A stretch of DNA of 64,000 nucleotides from an uncultured Latescibacterota bacterium (GTDB lineage: Bacteria > Latescibacterota > UBA2968). The translations under genes and the position numbers were made by a program. The notes below the pieces were generated by a model. That model ran no database searches. It saw only the letters and a list, made by a program, of their open reading frames with translations, and was not told the origin of the DNA. Of the stretch, positions 42,072 through 53,265 are shown in pieces. Within the stretch, counting starts at the first letter, position 1; each line of letters starts with the position of its first letter. Location of the stretch: contig OX638329.1 of the NCBI GenBank assembly GCA_951812755.1, positions 1,473,339 through 1,537,338 of the forward strand. Direction: 5' to 3'.

Positions 42072-44378
42072 TTACCGGGTGCCAGGAATAAAAAAGACAG
42101 CATCTTTTTTTGTGCTCTGACCGGTGTTTTTGTCTGTGATTGTGAGTTTGAGGGTGTAGCGTCCGGACGCGAGATTGGTGAGGGGCATTTCGAGATAGGT
42201 GTTTTCGTCGGGGTTTGTACCGACTTGATCAAAGCTGAGGCCAACGGCCTCGGTATTTTTTTTGCCCAATTTGGCGAGGAGAGATACGAGCGCGAAACCG
42301 GTTTCCTGGCGTTTTTGCACTTCGTAGGAGATGGTGTAGCGCGTCTGCCCAAATTCGTCGCGTTTGAGGTTGTAGATTTCAAAGTAAACGTACATGGACA
42401 TGCCGGGGACAAAGGTTGCCGAGGGTTGCGGCTGAATGTAGAGGTCGCCGCGCACAAAGGATGTGTCGGGTGCGCGATCGGCTTCGACGATGCGGGAGGC
42501 GACCTGGATGTCGCTCATCATCAGACGGCTTTTGTCGTGATAGGTCGGAAAGTGAAGATTGGGCTGGCGATACGCGCCAATGCGGTTGGTATTTTGACGC
42601 CATGCTTCAACGGCCAGTTCATATTCGCCGGGTTCGGCGATGTGGCGCACGCTGCTGAGGGCTTGTAAACCGCGACCGCGATGGTCGTCTGTGATGTCGA
42701 TGGCCAATGCGCTTTTGGTGTTCTGAAAATCGAGTGCGCGAGGGTAGAGAAGCGCGGTGCGACGCTCGACGACCACAGTGGTATCGGGGTCTGTGAGGAG
42801 GGCCACATTGTCTAAAGGCAGGCCAAATATGACCTGCAATTCGGTTTTGTTCTCCGGTCCCCGAAAGGTGAGGGTGTCGAAGTAAAAGTCGAGGGGTTCG
42901 AGCGTTTCTATGCTGTACAATTCGGGTTCTATTGCCGCGAGCGATTGGGCGAGAGTGGCGGGGTTAAATTCGTTGAGGCGCTGAATCACGCTCATGTACG
43001 AGCGCCCGGAGGACTCGGCATTGGCGAGATCTTCTTCGGTTAGCGATGGGACGGGGGCAAAATCGTAGTTCCCACCCAAAAATTCATCGGTAAATGTAAA
43101 TTCTGCGCCCTGTCCGAGGTTTTTGTATAGCCATACTTCCCAGGGTACAGAGGTCCAGCCACTGGTCGTTGTAACGGGACGGTAGTCGGTAAAGCCCATA
43201 TCGCCTACGCGACCTGTGCTGCCTTGCTCCATGGTGCGAATCGGATAGACGGGACCGACAAAGTTGGCCTCAATGCCCGCATCGCCGTAAATAGCATACG
43301 CTCTTTGTTCTTGAATGCGCTGTACATCGAGTGGGACAATGGCATTGAGTTTTCGGGAGGTGGAGATATAGTCGGGTTCGCCATATCGGATGTAGATTTC
43401 TCCTCGGCGATCCCAGGGCCACTTTTTGCCAAAGTGGGTTCGCGCATGCCATACCCTGCGATAGTGCTCCGCCCGGCGCAGTGCGCCCCCTGAGGTTTTA
43501 AAGGGATCTTTTTGCAACCAGAAGCGTGTGAGAAAACGCTCGCGTTGTGTTTTGTCGTCTGAGGCCGACGCGAGTCGGTAAGCGCGGGCTTCGGCTTTTG
43601 AGCCGATATAAGAGATGTCGTCAAAGAGGGGCTGTTCCTCTTTCGGCAGGGTCTCGATATAGCGTTGAAATGCCGTTAGCGCGCCTTCGTGGTCGCGTCT
43701 TTGAATGAGGGCCTGGGCGAGCAATGGCAGTGCGCGGGGGTCTTCTCGCATGCGAGATGTGATGTCTTCGAGGTCGCGGTATTCTTTGGCTTCGTATAGC
43801 GCGTAGGCAAATTGGTACGCGGTTTCGTGATCTTCGGGGTTGCGTTCGAGGTATTTTTTGTAGTAGTAAAGTGCGACCTGATGCGCGCTACCTTCTTCGC
43901 GATGCGCGCGAGCGAGCAGGAGATAGGGAGAAGACAGGTCGGGAAATCGCGCAATGGTTTGCGAGGCTGCTTTTCGCGCGTGGCTTCCCGTATTTTCAAG
44001 TGCGAGCAGGGTTTTGATGAGGCGGTTGTGGGCGTCGGCATCTGTGGTGTCGATGGCGACTGCTTTTTCATAGTGTGACAGCGCGCGGTCGGGTTTGTTG
44101 CGCAGGTTTTGGTAAACGCGACCCAGGCCCGTGTGGGCAATTGCGAGGTTGGGGCGCAAAGCGAGCGCATTTTGAAAGGCTGCTTCGGCGCTGTCGGCTT
44201 CTTCAAGGCGCAAATAGAGCAGACCCAGGCGCGCATAGCTCGCCGATGAATCAGACGCGGTAGCCAGATCTGCTTTCAACCGGTTGATGACGTCGTGGAG
44301 GTCGCGGTTTTGCGCGAATCCCGTGCTTGCAAAACTGATGAGGAGCAAATAAATGGTTGAGTAGAGGACTTTGTGCAT
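42072..44378 (-). CDS. Exported TPR protein with GWxTD domain
   Basis: A 768-residue protein with a signal peptide (residues 1-22, ...FASTGFA). Residues about 25-260 are tetratricopeptide repeats (YARLGLLYLRLEEADSAEAAFQNAL, AHTGLGRVYQNL). A GWxTD-type domain follows: RFLTRFWLQKDP, EHYRRVWHARTHFGKKWPWDRRGEIYIRYGEPDYIS; the name motif itself reads WPWDRRG. The C-terminal 350 residues look like beta-rich segments (YVYFEIYNLKRDEFGQTRY, LASGRYTLKLTITD). GWxTD proteins occur mainly in Acidobacteria, Gemmatimonadota and FCB lineages; function unknown, probably cell-envelope. Confidence 0.83.
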   Translation of the reverse strand: MHKVLYSTIYLLLISFASTGFAQNRDLHDVINRLKADLATASDSSASYARLGLLYLRLEEADSAEAAFQNALALRPNLAIAHTGLGRVYQNLRNKPDRALSHYEKAVAIDTTDADAHNRLIKTLLALENTGSHARKAASQTIARFPDLSSPYLLLARAHREEGSAHQVALYYYKKYLERNPEDHETAYQFAYALYEAKEYRDLEDITSRMREDPRALPLLAQALIQRRDHEGALTAFQRYIETLPKEEQPLFDDISYIGSKAEARAYRLASASDDKTQRERFLTRFWLQKDPFKTSGGALRRAEHYRRVWHARTHFGKKWPWDRRGEIYIRYGEPDYISTSRKLNAIVPLDVQRIQEQRAYAIYGDAGIEANFVGPVYPIRTMEQGSTGRVGDMGFTDYRPVTTTSGWTSVPWEVWLYKNLGQGAEFTFTDEFLGGNYDFAPVPSLTEEDLANAESSGRSYMSVIQRLNEFNPATLAQSLAAIEPELYSIETLEPLDFYFDTLTFRGPENKTELQVIFGLPLDNVALLTDPDTTVVVERRTALLYPRALDFQNTKSALAIDITDDHRGRGLQALSSVRHIAEPGEYELAVEAWRQNTNRIGAYRQPNLHFPTYHDKSRLMMSDIQVASRIVEADRAPDTSFVRGDLYIQPQPSATFVPGMSMYVYFEIYNLKRDEFGQTRYTISYEVQKRQETGFALVSLLAKLGKKNTEAVGLSFDQVGTNPDENTYLEMPLTNLASGRYTLKLTITDKNTGQSTKKDAVFFIPGTR

Positions 44379-44520
44379 GGATAATCCTTTGAGTGTCGCG
44401 GCAGTTTTTACACGCCTGTTTGGATTTTTGGTTTCTTTTAAACGTTAAACACTTTTGCCAAATTTCTCAATGACTTTTGCGACTTATGAGGCTGTAAAGG
44501 TATAAATATATCTAATTTTC

Positions 44521-44549
44521 TTGACTTAGTTGAAGGGGCGTTTTATTTT
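44521..44549 (+). promoter_or_regulatory. Promoter for PTS IIA gene
   Basis: TTGACT at 44521, a 17-base spacer and TATTTT at 44544-44549, about 75 bases upstream of the start codon at 44625. Confidence 0.45.
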
Positions 44550-44624
44550 CCGTCTAAAAGGGATGTGTGCGGATAGGCGTGCAGACAGGGATGTCTATGC
44601 TCTCACTCGAATGAAAGGGCATTT

Positions 44625-45086
44625 ATGACGTTGATGGAGATTCTGTCGGGCAAATCGGTCATTATCGGGCTTAAGGGGCAAAACAAGCGGGAAATTCTCG
44701 AAGAGCTTGTTAATGAACTCGAAGTAGGCGATAAAATTACGGACCGAGATAAGGTACTCCAGGCGGTTTTGGACCGCGAAGATATTATGAGTACGGGGAT
44801 CGGACACGGTATTGCCATTCCCCATGGGAAGTCGGAATATGCCACGACGCTGGGTGGTGTGTTGGGCATCAAGTCAGAAGGTATCAATTTTAATGCTTTA
44901 GATGGTAAAAAGACCTACATTTTTTTTCTTTTGGTCTCGCCTCTAAATGTATCGGGGCCACATATTAAAGCCTTAGCGCGTATCTCAAGGGTACTCAAAG
45001 GAGAGGATTTTAGACAGCGTTTGATTGGCATTCGCAATAGCGAGGAGGCTCTGGCAATTATTGAGGTAGAAGATAAGAAATACTAA
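44625..45086 (+). CDS. PTS EIIA-type protein (fructose/nitrogen-regulatory PtsN family)
   Basis: A 153-residue PTS IIA domain. The phosphorylated His is H67 in GIAIPHGKSEYA, and DREDIMSTGIGHGIAIPH is the family block. No membrane or IIB/IIC domain is attached. Such stand-alone IIA-Ntr proteins carry phosphate in a regulatory chain that controls potassium transport and stress responses in proteobacteria; in this lineage the role is unproven. The start has AAGGG, and a promoter lies upstream. It is followed after 69 bases by the BatA-like gene. Confidence 0.88.
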   Translation: MTLMEILSGKSVIIGLKGQNKREILEELVNELEVGDKITDRDKVLQAVLDREDIMSTGIGHGIAIPHGKSEYATTLGGVLGIKSEGINFNALDGKKTYIFFLLVSPLNVSGPHIKALARISRVLKGEDFRQRLIGIRNSEEALAIIEVEDKKY

Positions 45087-45155
45087 TAAATTTCATAAGA
45101 TTTGATCCTGTGCCTGCTTTTCTGCAAAGCGGGTTTTTTTGTTTGAGTTTTTTTC

Positions 45156-47216
45156 ATGTTCGGTCTTTCATTTACAAATCCGATGTTGCTATACGGTTTG
45201 TGGGCGGCACTGTTGCCACTTGTGATTCATTTGCTGAATCGGCGCCGTACGGTAACGGTGTCGTTTTCAAATGTAGCGCTTTTGCAGAAGCTCCAGCACG
45301 ACCGTATGCGGCGGCTAAAGTTAAAGCATCTCGCGTTGCTCATTTTGCGAACCCTGCTCATTATTTTGTTGGTGCTGGCTTTTGCGCGTCCGACTTTGAG
45401 CGGGGGCAGTAGGCAGGTGGGCGATGCGGGTACGTCGGCGTTTATTTTGCTCGATCGTTCGTTGAGCATGCAATACCGCACAGCAGAAGGCACATTATTT
45501 GAGCGCGCGCTCCGCAGGGTGCAGGCGTTGTTGTCCCTGTTTGATGAGCGCGACGATGTGCGTATGGCACTGATCGATAAAGGTGTTGAGGAGGTCGATG
45601 TGGTTTCGCCAGAGCGGTTGCGGCTGCTTATGGATGCGCTGCAACCCGGATTTGGCAGTACAGATTTTGAGGCGGGATTGCAATTGGCTTTGTCGCATTT
45701 GTCCAGGTCACAGATGCCCAATCGCGAGTTGTATTTTGTAACGGATCGCGCGTATAATGGATGGACGAATTTGCCCGATACACTGTCTGATTTGGACGAT
45801 GTATCGGTGTACATCATTTCCGAGCGGCCTTCGCAAGTTGCCAATATCGGCATTGGGCAGATCAATACCACTTCCCCCGAGGTCGGGCGTTCAACCGCAT
45901 TGGGAATCGAACTGATCAATTATGGCGAAGCAAATCGAGGCGATGTGCCTGTGCAGATATTTTTGGATGGTCGGCGCATTGGCCAGGATATTGCCCATGT
46001 ACCTGCGGGTGGGCGTCGCAAATTGCATACGTCGTTTGTGCCCAAAACAGGGGGGGATGTTGCCCTGCGCGTGGAAATAGGAAAGGACGATCTCGATGCA
46101 GATAACACGCGCGTGACGGTGTTGCGCGTTCCAGAGCGCGTTCGCATTTTGCTGGTGAGCCAGGCGTCCCACGAGTCTTATTATCTCGCAGAGGCTTTGT
46201 CCGTTGTCTCAAGCGAGGTGGTGCATGTTAAACCCGAGCGCGTATCAGATCAGGTATTAGAAGGTGTTGATGTGGTTTTTTTGTGCAATGTCGCGCGGCT
46301 TTCTACAGGTGCAATTGCCGCTTTGCAAAATCGGATATCGCGCGGGGTTGGTCTGGCTATTTTTTTGGGGGATCAGATTGACGTCCGATATTATAATGAG
46401 CATGTGTTGCCCGCGCTTTTTCCCGCTAAATTGCTCGGTACGCGGGGCGCGTTGTCGGGTGCTTATCAGGCTTTGCAGACGGTTTTGCCCGATCATCCCA
46501 TGCTATCGGGCTTGGAACTCAAAGGGGCATTTCAAAGTCCGCGTTTTTTCGTTTCTTATCGGGTTTTGCCCGCGCAAAATGCACAACCTGTGTTGTCTTT
46601 TGCTTCGGGGGCACCCGCGCTTATCGAGTCTCGCAAGGGCAATGGGCGCGTCGTGCTGTTCGCGTCTTCGGTGAGCGCGAGTTTGGGATGGAATGATGCG
46701 CCGCTTTCCGGTTTTTTTGTTCCATTTGTGCATCGCCTGAGCGGATATCTGGCGTCCGGGGCGTTTGGCCAATCTGACTATCGCGTCGGTCAGGTCGTGT
46801 ACAGAGATATCCGGCGGGAAAATGCTTCTGAAGCTGTTTTGCAAGCGCCGGGTGGAGAACCCAGAACAATTTGGCCTCAACAACGAGGCTTGCAATCAGT
46901 GTGGCCGGTTGGCGTGGTAGATACGCCAGGGCTGTGGGAGATTTTTGCGCGCGAGCGCGTCTCTGATCGCTTTGCCGTTCAGACTGATGAGCGCGAACCC
47001 GATTTGACCCCGGTTCCGATGGCGCGCCTCGAGGCTCTGTTTGGTAAAGATCGCTTGCGCGTGGTGGATGGCGAGGTGGATTTGAAGGAGGCGATCCTTT
47101 CCCAAAGGCACGGCCAGGAGCTTTGGCGATGGGTGTTGTTGGCAGCCTTGATGGCGGTGGGCGCAGAGATGCTCATTGCGCAGTCTGCGCGCACGAGCCG
47201 CAGGACGCAACCTTGA
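45156..47216 (+). CDS. BatA-like membrane protein with von Willebrand factor A domain
   Basis: A 686-residue protein. The first 80 residues match the aerotolerance (BatA) N-terminal region: FTNPMLLYGLWAALLPLVIHLLNRRR, VSFSNVALLQKL, then a second helix LALLILRTLLIILLVLAFARP. A VWA domain follows, with the metal-site motif DRSLS in FILLDRSLSMQYRT. A long beta-rich region and a glutamine-amidotransferase-like segment (VDVVFLCNVARLSTGAIAALQNRISRGVGLAIFLGDQ) come next, and a C-terminal helix (LLAALMAVGAEMLIA) anchors the end. No clear ribosome site precedes the ATG. Usually an envelope-stress or chaperone-associated protein. Confidence 0.85.
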   Translation: MFGLSFTNPMLLYGLWAALLPLVIHLLNRRRTVTVSFSNVALLQKLQHDRMRRLKLKHLALLILRTLLIILLVLAFARPTLSGGSRQVGDAGTSAFILLDRSLSMQYRTAEGTLFERALRRVQALLSLFDERDDVRMALIDKGVEEVDVVSPERLRLLMDALQPGFGSTDFEAGLQLALSHLSRSQMPNRELYFVTDRAYNGWTNLPDTLSDLDDVSVYIISERPSQVANIGIGQINTTSPEVGRSTALGIELINYGEANRGDVPVQIFLDGRRIGQDIAHVPAGGRRKLHTSFVPKTGGDVALRVEIGKDDLDADNTRVTVLRVPERVRILLVSQASHESYYLAEALSVVSSEVVHVKPERVSDQVLEGVDVVFLCNVARLSTGAIAALQNRISRGVGLAIFLGDQIDVRYYNEHVLPALFPAKLLGTRGALSGAYQALQTVLPDHPMLSGLELKGAFQSPRFFVSYRVLPAQNAQPVLSFASGAPALIESRKGNGRVVLFASSVSASLGWNDAPLSGFFVPFVHRLSGYLASGAFGQSDYRVGQVVYRDIRRENASEAVLQAPGGEPRTIWPQQRGLQSVWPVGVVDTPGLWEIFARERVSDRFAVQTDEREPDLTPVPMARLEALFGKDRLRVVDGEVDLKEAILSQRHGQELWRWVLLAALMAVGAEMLIAQSARTSRRTQP

Positions 47217-47301
47217 CTTTTGTAATTGGTGCGCGTATTTTTTGATTTTCGCGCAGGGCGGACACCGCCCCTACTTCATTTGACTGACAAAGGATGTTTT
47301 G

Positions 47302-49746
<2,445 letters not shown>

Positions 49747-49978
49747 GAAGAGGGAAAATTAAGCCGTAGGAGCGGCATCCCTGCCGCGATTGGGGCTGGT
49801 GAGAAGGGTGAAGGATGAAGGATGAAGGATGAACAACCGTAGGGGCGAGGCATGCCTCGCCCGTCATCGCGGCAAAGGTTTGTAGGGGACGGTTCCTGTG
49901 CCGTCCCGTGTGTCATCGCGGCATGGTGTAAGCCGCGATCCAGAAGGTTTTGAAAGGCGGTGTGAAGTGAGGTGGGCT
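49747..49978. repeat. Cluster of small hairpin repeats between topA and the AlbA-type gene
   Basis: Contains GTAGGAGCGGCATCCCTGCC at 49766-49785 (the 25-base unit recurs at 58026), three tandem copies of GAAGGAT around 49810-49833, a palindrome GGGCGAGGCATGCCTCGCCC at 49842-49861, a GGGACGG/CCGTCCC hairpin, and the 40-base hairpin repeat at 49912-49951 that also occurs at 12003. It seems to be a landing place for short dispersed repeats. No gene seen. Confidence 0.7.
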
Positions 49979-51160
49979 ATGGAATGGGATGACATTGCGC
50001 GGCGCATCAAAGCGGGCGAGGATGGCAGTACGGAATTTAAACGCGACCTGAGAGAGTTCTCGGGAATCGGCCGGGCGATTTGCGCCTTTGCCAACGCGGA
50101 AGGTGGGCTGATTATCCTGGGGGTTGATGACCAGGGAACGATTGTCGGGGTGAGAGAGGACCCAGATGCGGTACAAGAACGGCTGACGAGTTTTCTGCAT
50201 TCGGGCTGTAGTGCGCCGGTTTCTGCGCGCTGTGGGCGGTACAATGATCCGAATGGATGGGTGCATTGGATCGAGGTGCCTCGCCAGCGGGGGTTTGAGC
50301 CGCTTCACTATCGAGGGCGCGTCTGGATTCGGCGCGAACGCAGCAGCGTGGAACCATCTTCGACCGAACTCCAGGAGTTGTATAATACCTTCGGTTTTGT
50401 TCTGACGGAAGAGCAGGTTATTCCGTCCGCGAGGATGGATGACATTGACTTCGACACGTTTCGGTCCTTCCTGCGTACGCAGGGTCTCGAGACAGAGGAG
50501 GAACCACAGCCTGCAATTGCCGATGATCTGTGCAATAGACGCATCCTGTTAGAGTTCGACAATGCTTTACGTCCTACAGTCTATGGATTGATGGCATTTG
50601 GCAAAGAGCCGCAGGCGCATCCGCAGACAACGAACTTTTTTGTCGAGTGTGTAGCCTATCTGGGCGAGGATCGGGCATCGGATGTAATTCTCACCGGCGA
50701 GGGGAAGGGACGTCTTGAAGAGCAAATACGCCGGTCGGTCGGATGGGTTCGAGGTTTGGGATGGAAGGAGAGCTATCAGGGCATTGATCGAGAGGAGACA
50801 CCGCTCATTCCCGAGAAGGCACTGCGCGAGGCAATCGTCAATGCCGTTGTTCACCGGGACTACGCGATTACAGGATCGAAGGTGCTGCTCGAAGTATTCC
50901 GCGATCGCATTGATGTGACCAGTCCGGGGACGCTTCCAAATCACATGAGTGTCGAGAATGTTCGCTCGGGCGGCAATCCCCGGTCCCGCAATGAGTTGAT
51001 GGCAAATGCCATTCTCGTCGCACGCTTGATGGAACAGCGAGGACGCGGATGGCCCGTGATGCGGAGAGAGATGCGGGAATTTAATGGTACTGAGCCAGAA
51101 ATCGTGCAAGACGAGGGTGGGAAGTTTGTGCGGGTGACGTTTCGCAAAGGGGTAGGATGA
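49979..51160 (+). CDS. AlbA_2 (Schlafen-type) domain protein with C-terminal helix-turn-helix-like region
   Basis: A 393-residue protein. The N-terminal AlbA_2 domain reads EDGSTEFKRDLREFSGIGRAICAFANAEGGLIILGVDDQG, followed by the HYRGRVWIRRERSS segment of the family. The C-terminal half has KALREAIVNAVVHRDYAITGSKVLLEVFRDRIDVTSPG, typical of the ATP-binding C-terminal domain (HATPase_c_4) of these regulators. Such proteins are often labelled transcriptional regulators or helix-turn-helix ATPases, and some sit in defence or mobile contexts. The ATG at 49979 has GAGGTG; the longer frame from 49898 runs through repeats. Confidence 0.83.
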   Translation: MEWDDIARRIKAGEDGSTEFKRDLREFSGIGRAICAFANAEGGLIILGVDDQGTIVGVREDPDAVQERLTSFLHSGCSAPVSARCGRYNDPNGWVHWIEVPRQRGFEPLHYRGRVWIRRERSSVEPSSTELQELYNTFGFVLTEEQVIPSARMDDIDFDTFRSFLRTQGLETEEEPQPAIADDLCNRRILLEFDNALRPTVYGLMAFGKEPQAHPQTTNFFVECVAYLGEDRASDVILTGEGKGRLEEQIRRSVGWVRGLGWKESYQGIDREETPLIPEKALREAIVNAVVHRDYAITGSKVLLEVFRDRIDVTSPGTLPNHMSVENVRSGGNPRSRNELMANAILVARLMEQRGRGWPVMRREMREFNGTEPEIVQDEGGKFVRVTFRKGVG

Positions 51161-51170
51161 AGGGGCAGGC

Positions 51171-51425
51171 AGGGTAACAAAAGGCTCTCCCGCTGAAAAA
51201 GCTGGCCTAAAAGCCTGGGACCGCATTGTCAGTATCAACGGGGAAAATGACTGGGAATCTGCTAAAGATTTCAAAAAACTTCTGGAAAAAAATTCTTCCG
51301 AAAAATATTTCAATCACCATCACGGTTTGGCTATTTTGGGGGTAGAGAGAGATAACCGGTTTCTTTCAATTCGGATCAGCATGGTTCAAATTTTAGACTC
51401 CAACATCATTCAGAGACTGTTTTAA
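51171..51425 (+). pseudogene. PDZ-domain remnant ending in the repeat element
   Basis: A frame without a start codon reads VTKGSPAEKAGLKAWDRIVS then INGENDWESAKDFKKLLEKN and continues to SIRISMVQILDSNIIQ. The GSPAEKAGLKAWDRIVSING stretch is a clear PDZ carboxylate-binding signature. The frame is open from just after a stop at 51053 and closes with codons supplied by the terminal repeat of element copy E (QRLF, stop at 51425). No protease or other domain remains. It is a fragment of a larger gene, lost on its 5' side near the AlbA-type gene and cut on its 3' side by the element. Confidence 0.7.
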
Positions 51426-51654
51426 AACTCATTTTGCCCCTTCTCAGCTATGCGCTATTGCCCTGTCATTCTGAGCGGAGCGCAGCGGAGTCGAAGGAGC
51501 GGGGTACAACTGGCCGCTTCTCAGGCCAGTTCATCTGCTGCCCGAACAATATGCATAGGTAAAAGATGCTTCGTCAGCCTATCGGGTGTTGGGCGCAGGA
51601 GATTCATTGCGCCCGCCTCAGCATGACAAAAACGCGAGACATGCGTAACGTCAG
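51413..51654. mobile_element. MITE-like element, copy E (right end degraded)
   Basis: Left end GAGACTGTTTTAAAACTC is intact, followed by the TGTCATTCTGAGCGG arm and, as in copy B, the GGGGTACAACTGGCC hairpin insert. The right side ends ATGCGTAACGTCAG without the TTTTAAAACAGCTTC terminus, so it is truncated or diverged. It lies between the PDZ remnant and the Xer recombinase start. Confidence 0.7.
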
Positions 51655-51674
51655 TTATTATTTAGAGCACTCCC

Positions 51675-52562
51675 ATGAAAACATCCATTACCCAATTCCT
51701 CACCCATCTATCGCGGCAGCGGCGATTGTCCGATCATACGTGTGCGGCATATAACACGGACCTGGATCAGTTCGCCGCTTTTTTGCATGGGCGTCAGTTG
51801 GATCGCGTGGAACAGATCGATCGGAATGTGGTACGGGATTTTTTGGGATTTTTGCACAATAAGGGATTTGGCCGGCGGTCTGTTGCCCGAAAGCTGGCGG
51901 CGGTGCGAACGTTTTTGAGTTATTTGTGCAATGTGGGCGATTTGGATCGGAATCCAGCGCTCGATGTGCGCCCGCCCAGGCAGGATAAGATCTTGCCCGT
52001 TTATCTGGATGTTGACGAGGTTGCCCGCGCGATGTCCCTGCCGTCGCCCAATACGGTGTTGGGATTGCGCGATCGGGCGATATTGGAGTTGTTTTATAGC
52101 GCGGGGATTCGATTGCGCGAGCTTGCGGGTCTCAAAATTGAGGCTGTGGATCTGGCAGATAAACTGGTGCGGGTTGTGGGCAAGGGCAACAATGAGCGAT
52201 TGGTTCCTTTTGGGGAACCGGCCCGGGTCGCATTGGTGGCTTATTTGATGCGGCGGGAGGAATTGATTTCTGAACAGACGGCTGATCGACGGCATTTGTT
52301 TTTGGCGCGGTCCGGGCGTCCGCTGAGTCCCAGTGGTATTCAAGGTCGCGTTGCCCGGTATCTAAGCAAAGCGACTGGACGCGCTTTGTCTCCCCATGCA
52401 TTGCGCCACGCTTATGCAACCCATCTGCTGGATGCGGGCGCAGATCTCAATGCGGTGAAGGAATTGCTCGGCCATGCCAGCCTTTCAACCACACAGGTTT
52501 ATACGCATGTGAGTGTTGAACGGTTAAAAAGAGCCTATCGACAAGCGCATCCACGGGCGTGA
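51675..52562 (+). CDS. Tyrosine recombinase XerC/XerD type
   Basis: A 295-residue tyrosine recombinase of Xer size. An N-terminal SAM-like core-binding domain (TQFLTHLSRQRRLSDHTCAAY) is followed by the catalytic domain with all key residues: R148 (GIRLRELAGL), K170 (VGKGNNERLVP), H241 and R244 (SPHALRHAYATH), H267 (LLGHASLS) and Y276 (TTQVYTH). Xer proteins resolve chromosome dimers at dif. The sequence does not separate XerC from XerD. Its start lies 20 bases after element copy E with a weak ribosome site, so its expression may have been changed by the insertion. No dif-like site was recognised nearby. Confidence 0.9.
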   Translation: MKTSITQFLTHLSRQRRLSDHTCAAYNTDLDQFAAFLHGRQLDRVEQIDRNVVRDFLGFLHNKGFGRRSVARKLAAVRTFLSYLCNVGDLDRNPALDVRPPRQDKILPVYLDVDEVARAMSLPSPNTVLGLRDRAILELFYSAGIRLRELAGLKIEAVDLADKLVRVVGKGNNERLVPFGEPARVALVAYLMRREELISEQTADRRHLFLARSGRPLSPSGIQGRVARYLSKATGRALSPHALRHAYATHLLDAGADLNAVKELLGHASLSTTQVYTHVSVERLKRAYRQAHPRA

Positions 52563-52634
52563 AAGGCAATTAAAAATTAAAAATTAGGGAGCGATGTACA
52601 ACTGCGATAGCAGTTCATTGGGAATGAACACAGA

Positions 52635-52653
52635 ACAGACGATAGATTACAGA
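52635..52653. repeat. 19-bp direct repeat, left of toxin-antitoxin module
   Basis: ACAGACGATAGATTACAGA occurs here and identically at 53269-53287, immediately on either side of the two-gene PemK-type module. It may be a trace of module insertion. Confidence 0.75.
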
Positions 52654-52666
52654 AGGAGTGATCCCT

Positions 52667-52918
52667 ATGCTCACAACAATTGAAGGGATGTATCGCGGTG
52701 GTAAAATTGAACTTTCGGAAACACCCCGGGATGTGTGTGAAGAAACCCCCGTCATTGTAACATTTCTGCCAACACATTCTATCGATTTACAGAAACGAGG
52801 TATTGACAAAGCGCAAGCTGCAGATTTGCGTGAACGCCTTGCGACCTTTGCCGAAGACTGGGAAAGCCCTGAAATGAGTATTTATGACAACTACGACGCA
52901 GCCAAATCCAACCTATAA
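52667..52918 (+). CDS. Putative antitoxin of PemK/MazF-type module (DUF104-like N-terminus)
   Basis: An 83-residue protein. MLTTIEGMYRGGKIELSETP is a short beta-hairpin start seen in small antitoxins of the DUF104/AF2212 type, and the acidic C-terminal part (ERLATFAEDWESPEMSIYDNYD) would bind the toxin. AAGGAG lies 8 bases before the ATG at 52667; a GTG at 52658 overlaps that site. It overlaps the toxin gene by 35 bases. Assigned as antitoxin from size, order and partner; the fold call is moderate. Confidence 0.72.
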   Translation: MLTTIEGMYRGGKIELSETPRDVCEETPVIVTFLPTHSIDLQKRGIDKAQAADLRERLATFAEDWESPEMSIYDNYDAAKSNL

Positions 52919-53252
52919 ACGCGGTGATGTCATTTTAGTGCTCTTTCCAGATTCTAACTTGCTTACAGCCAAGCCACGTCCGGGGTTAATCGTTCAATCT
53001 GACGATCTTCAAACCGGCTTATCGCAAGTGATCGTGGCGATGATCACCAGCAAGATGTTTCGCGCCAATCATTCGAGCCGTGTTACCATTTTACTTTCTA
53101 CCCCCGAAGGACAACAATCGGGACTACTCACGGACTCGGTAGTAATGACTGATAACCTCGCCACAATTGCTGAATCGGCAATTGATCGCGTTATTGGTAC
53201 CCTTCCAATGACCGAAATTGATGTGGCTCTACGACATACGTTGAATCTATAA
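52884..53252 (+). CDS. PemK/MazF-family toxin (endoribonuclease)
   Basis: A 122-residue protein of the PemK/MazF fold. YKRGDVILVLFPDSN is the first strand and substrate loop, KPRPGLIVQSDDLQ the conserved (K/R)PRPx(L/V)V motif, and VAMITSKMFRANHSSRV the following TS motif seen in MazF. The C-terminal LATIAESAIDRVIGTLP matches the last helix region. MazF toxins cut mRNA or tRNA at short sequences. The gene overlaps the antitoxin and is flanked by 19-bp direct repeats with it. All visible motif residues are intact. Confidence 0.86.
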   Translation: MTTTTQPNPTYKRGDVILVLFPDSNLLTAKPRPGLIVQSDDLQTGLSQVIVAMITSKMFRANHSSRVTILLSTPEGQQSGLLTDSVVMTDNLATIAESAIDRVIGTLPMTEIDVALRHTLNL

Positions 53253-53265
53253 GTGCAAAGTGCAG

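Noticed and set aside
51675-52562. Integrase of a mobile element or integron
   Set aside because: Size and motifs fit a chromosomal Xer recombinase; no attC array, attachment site or cargo boundaries were seen.
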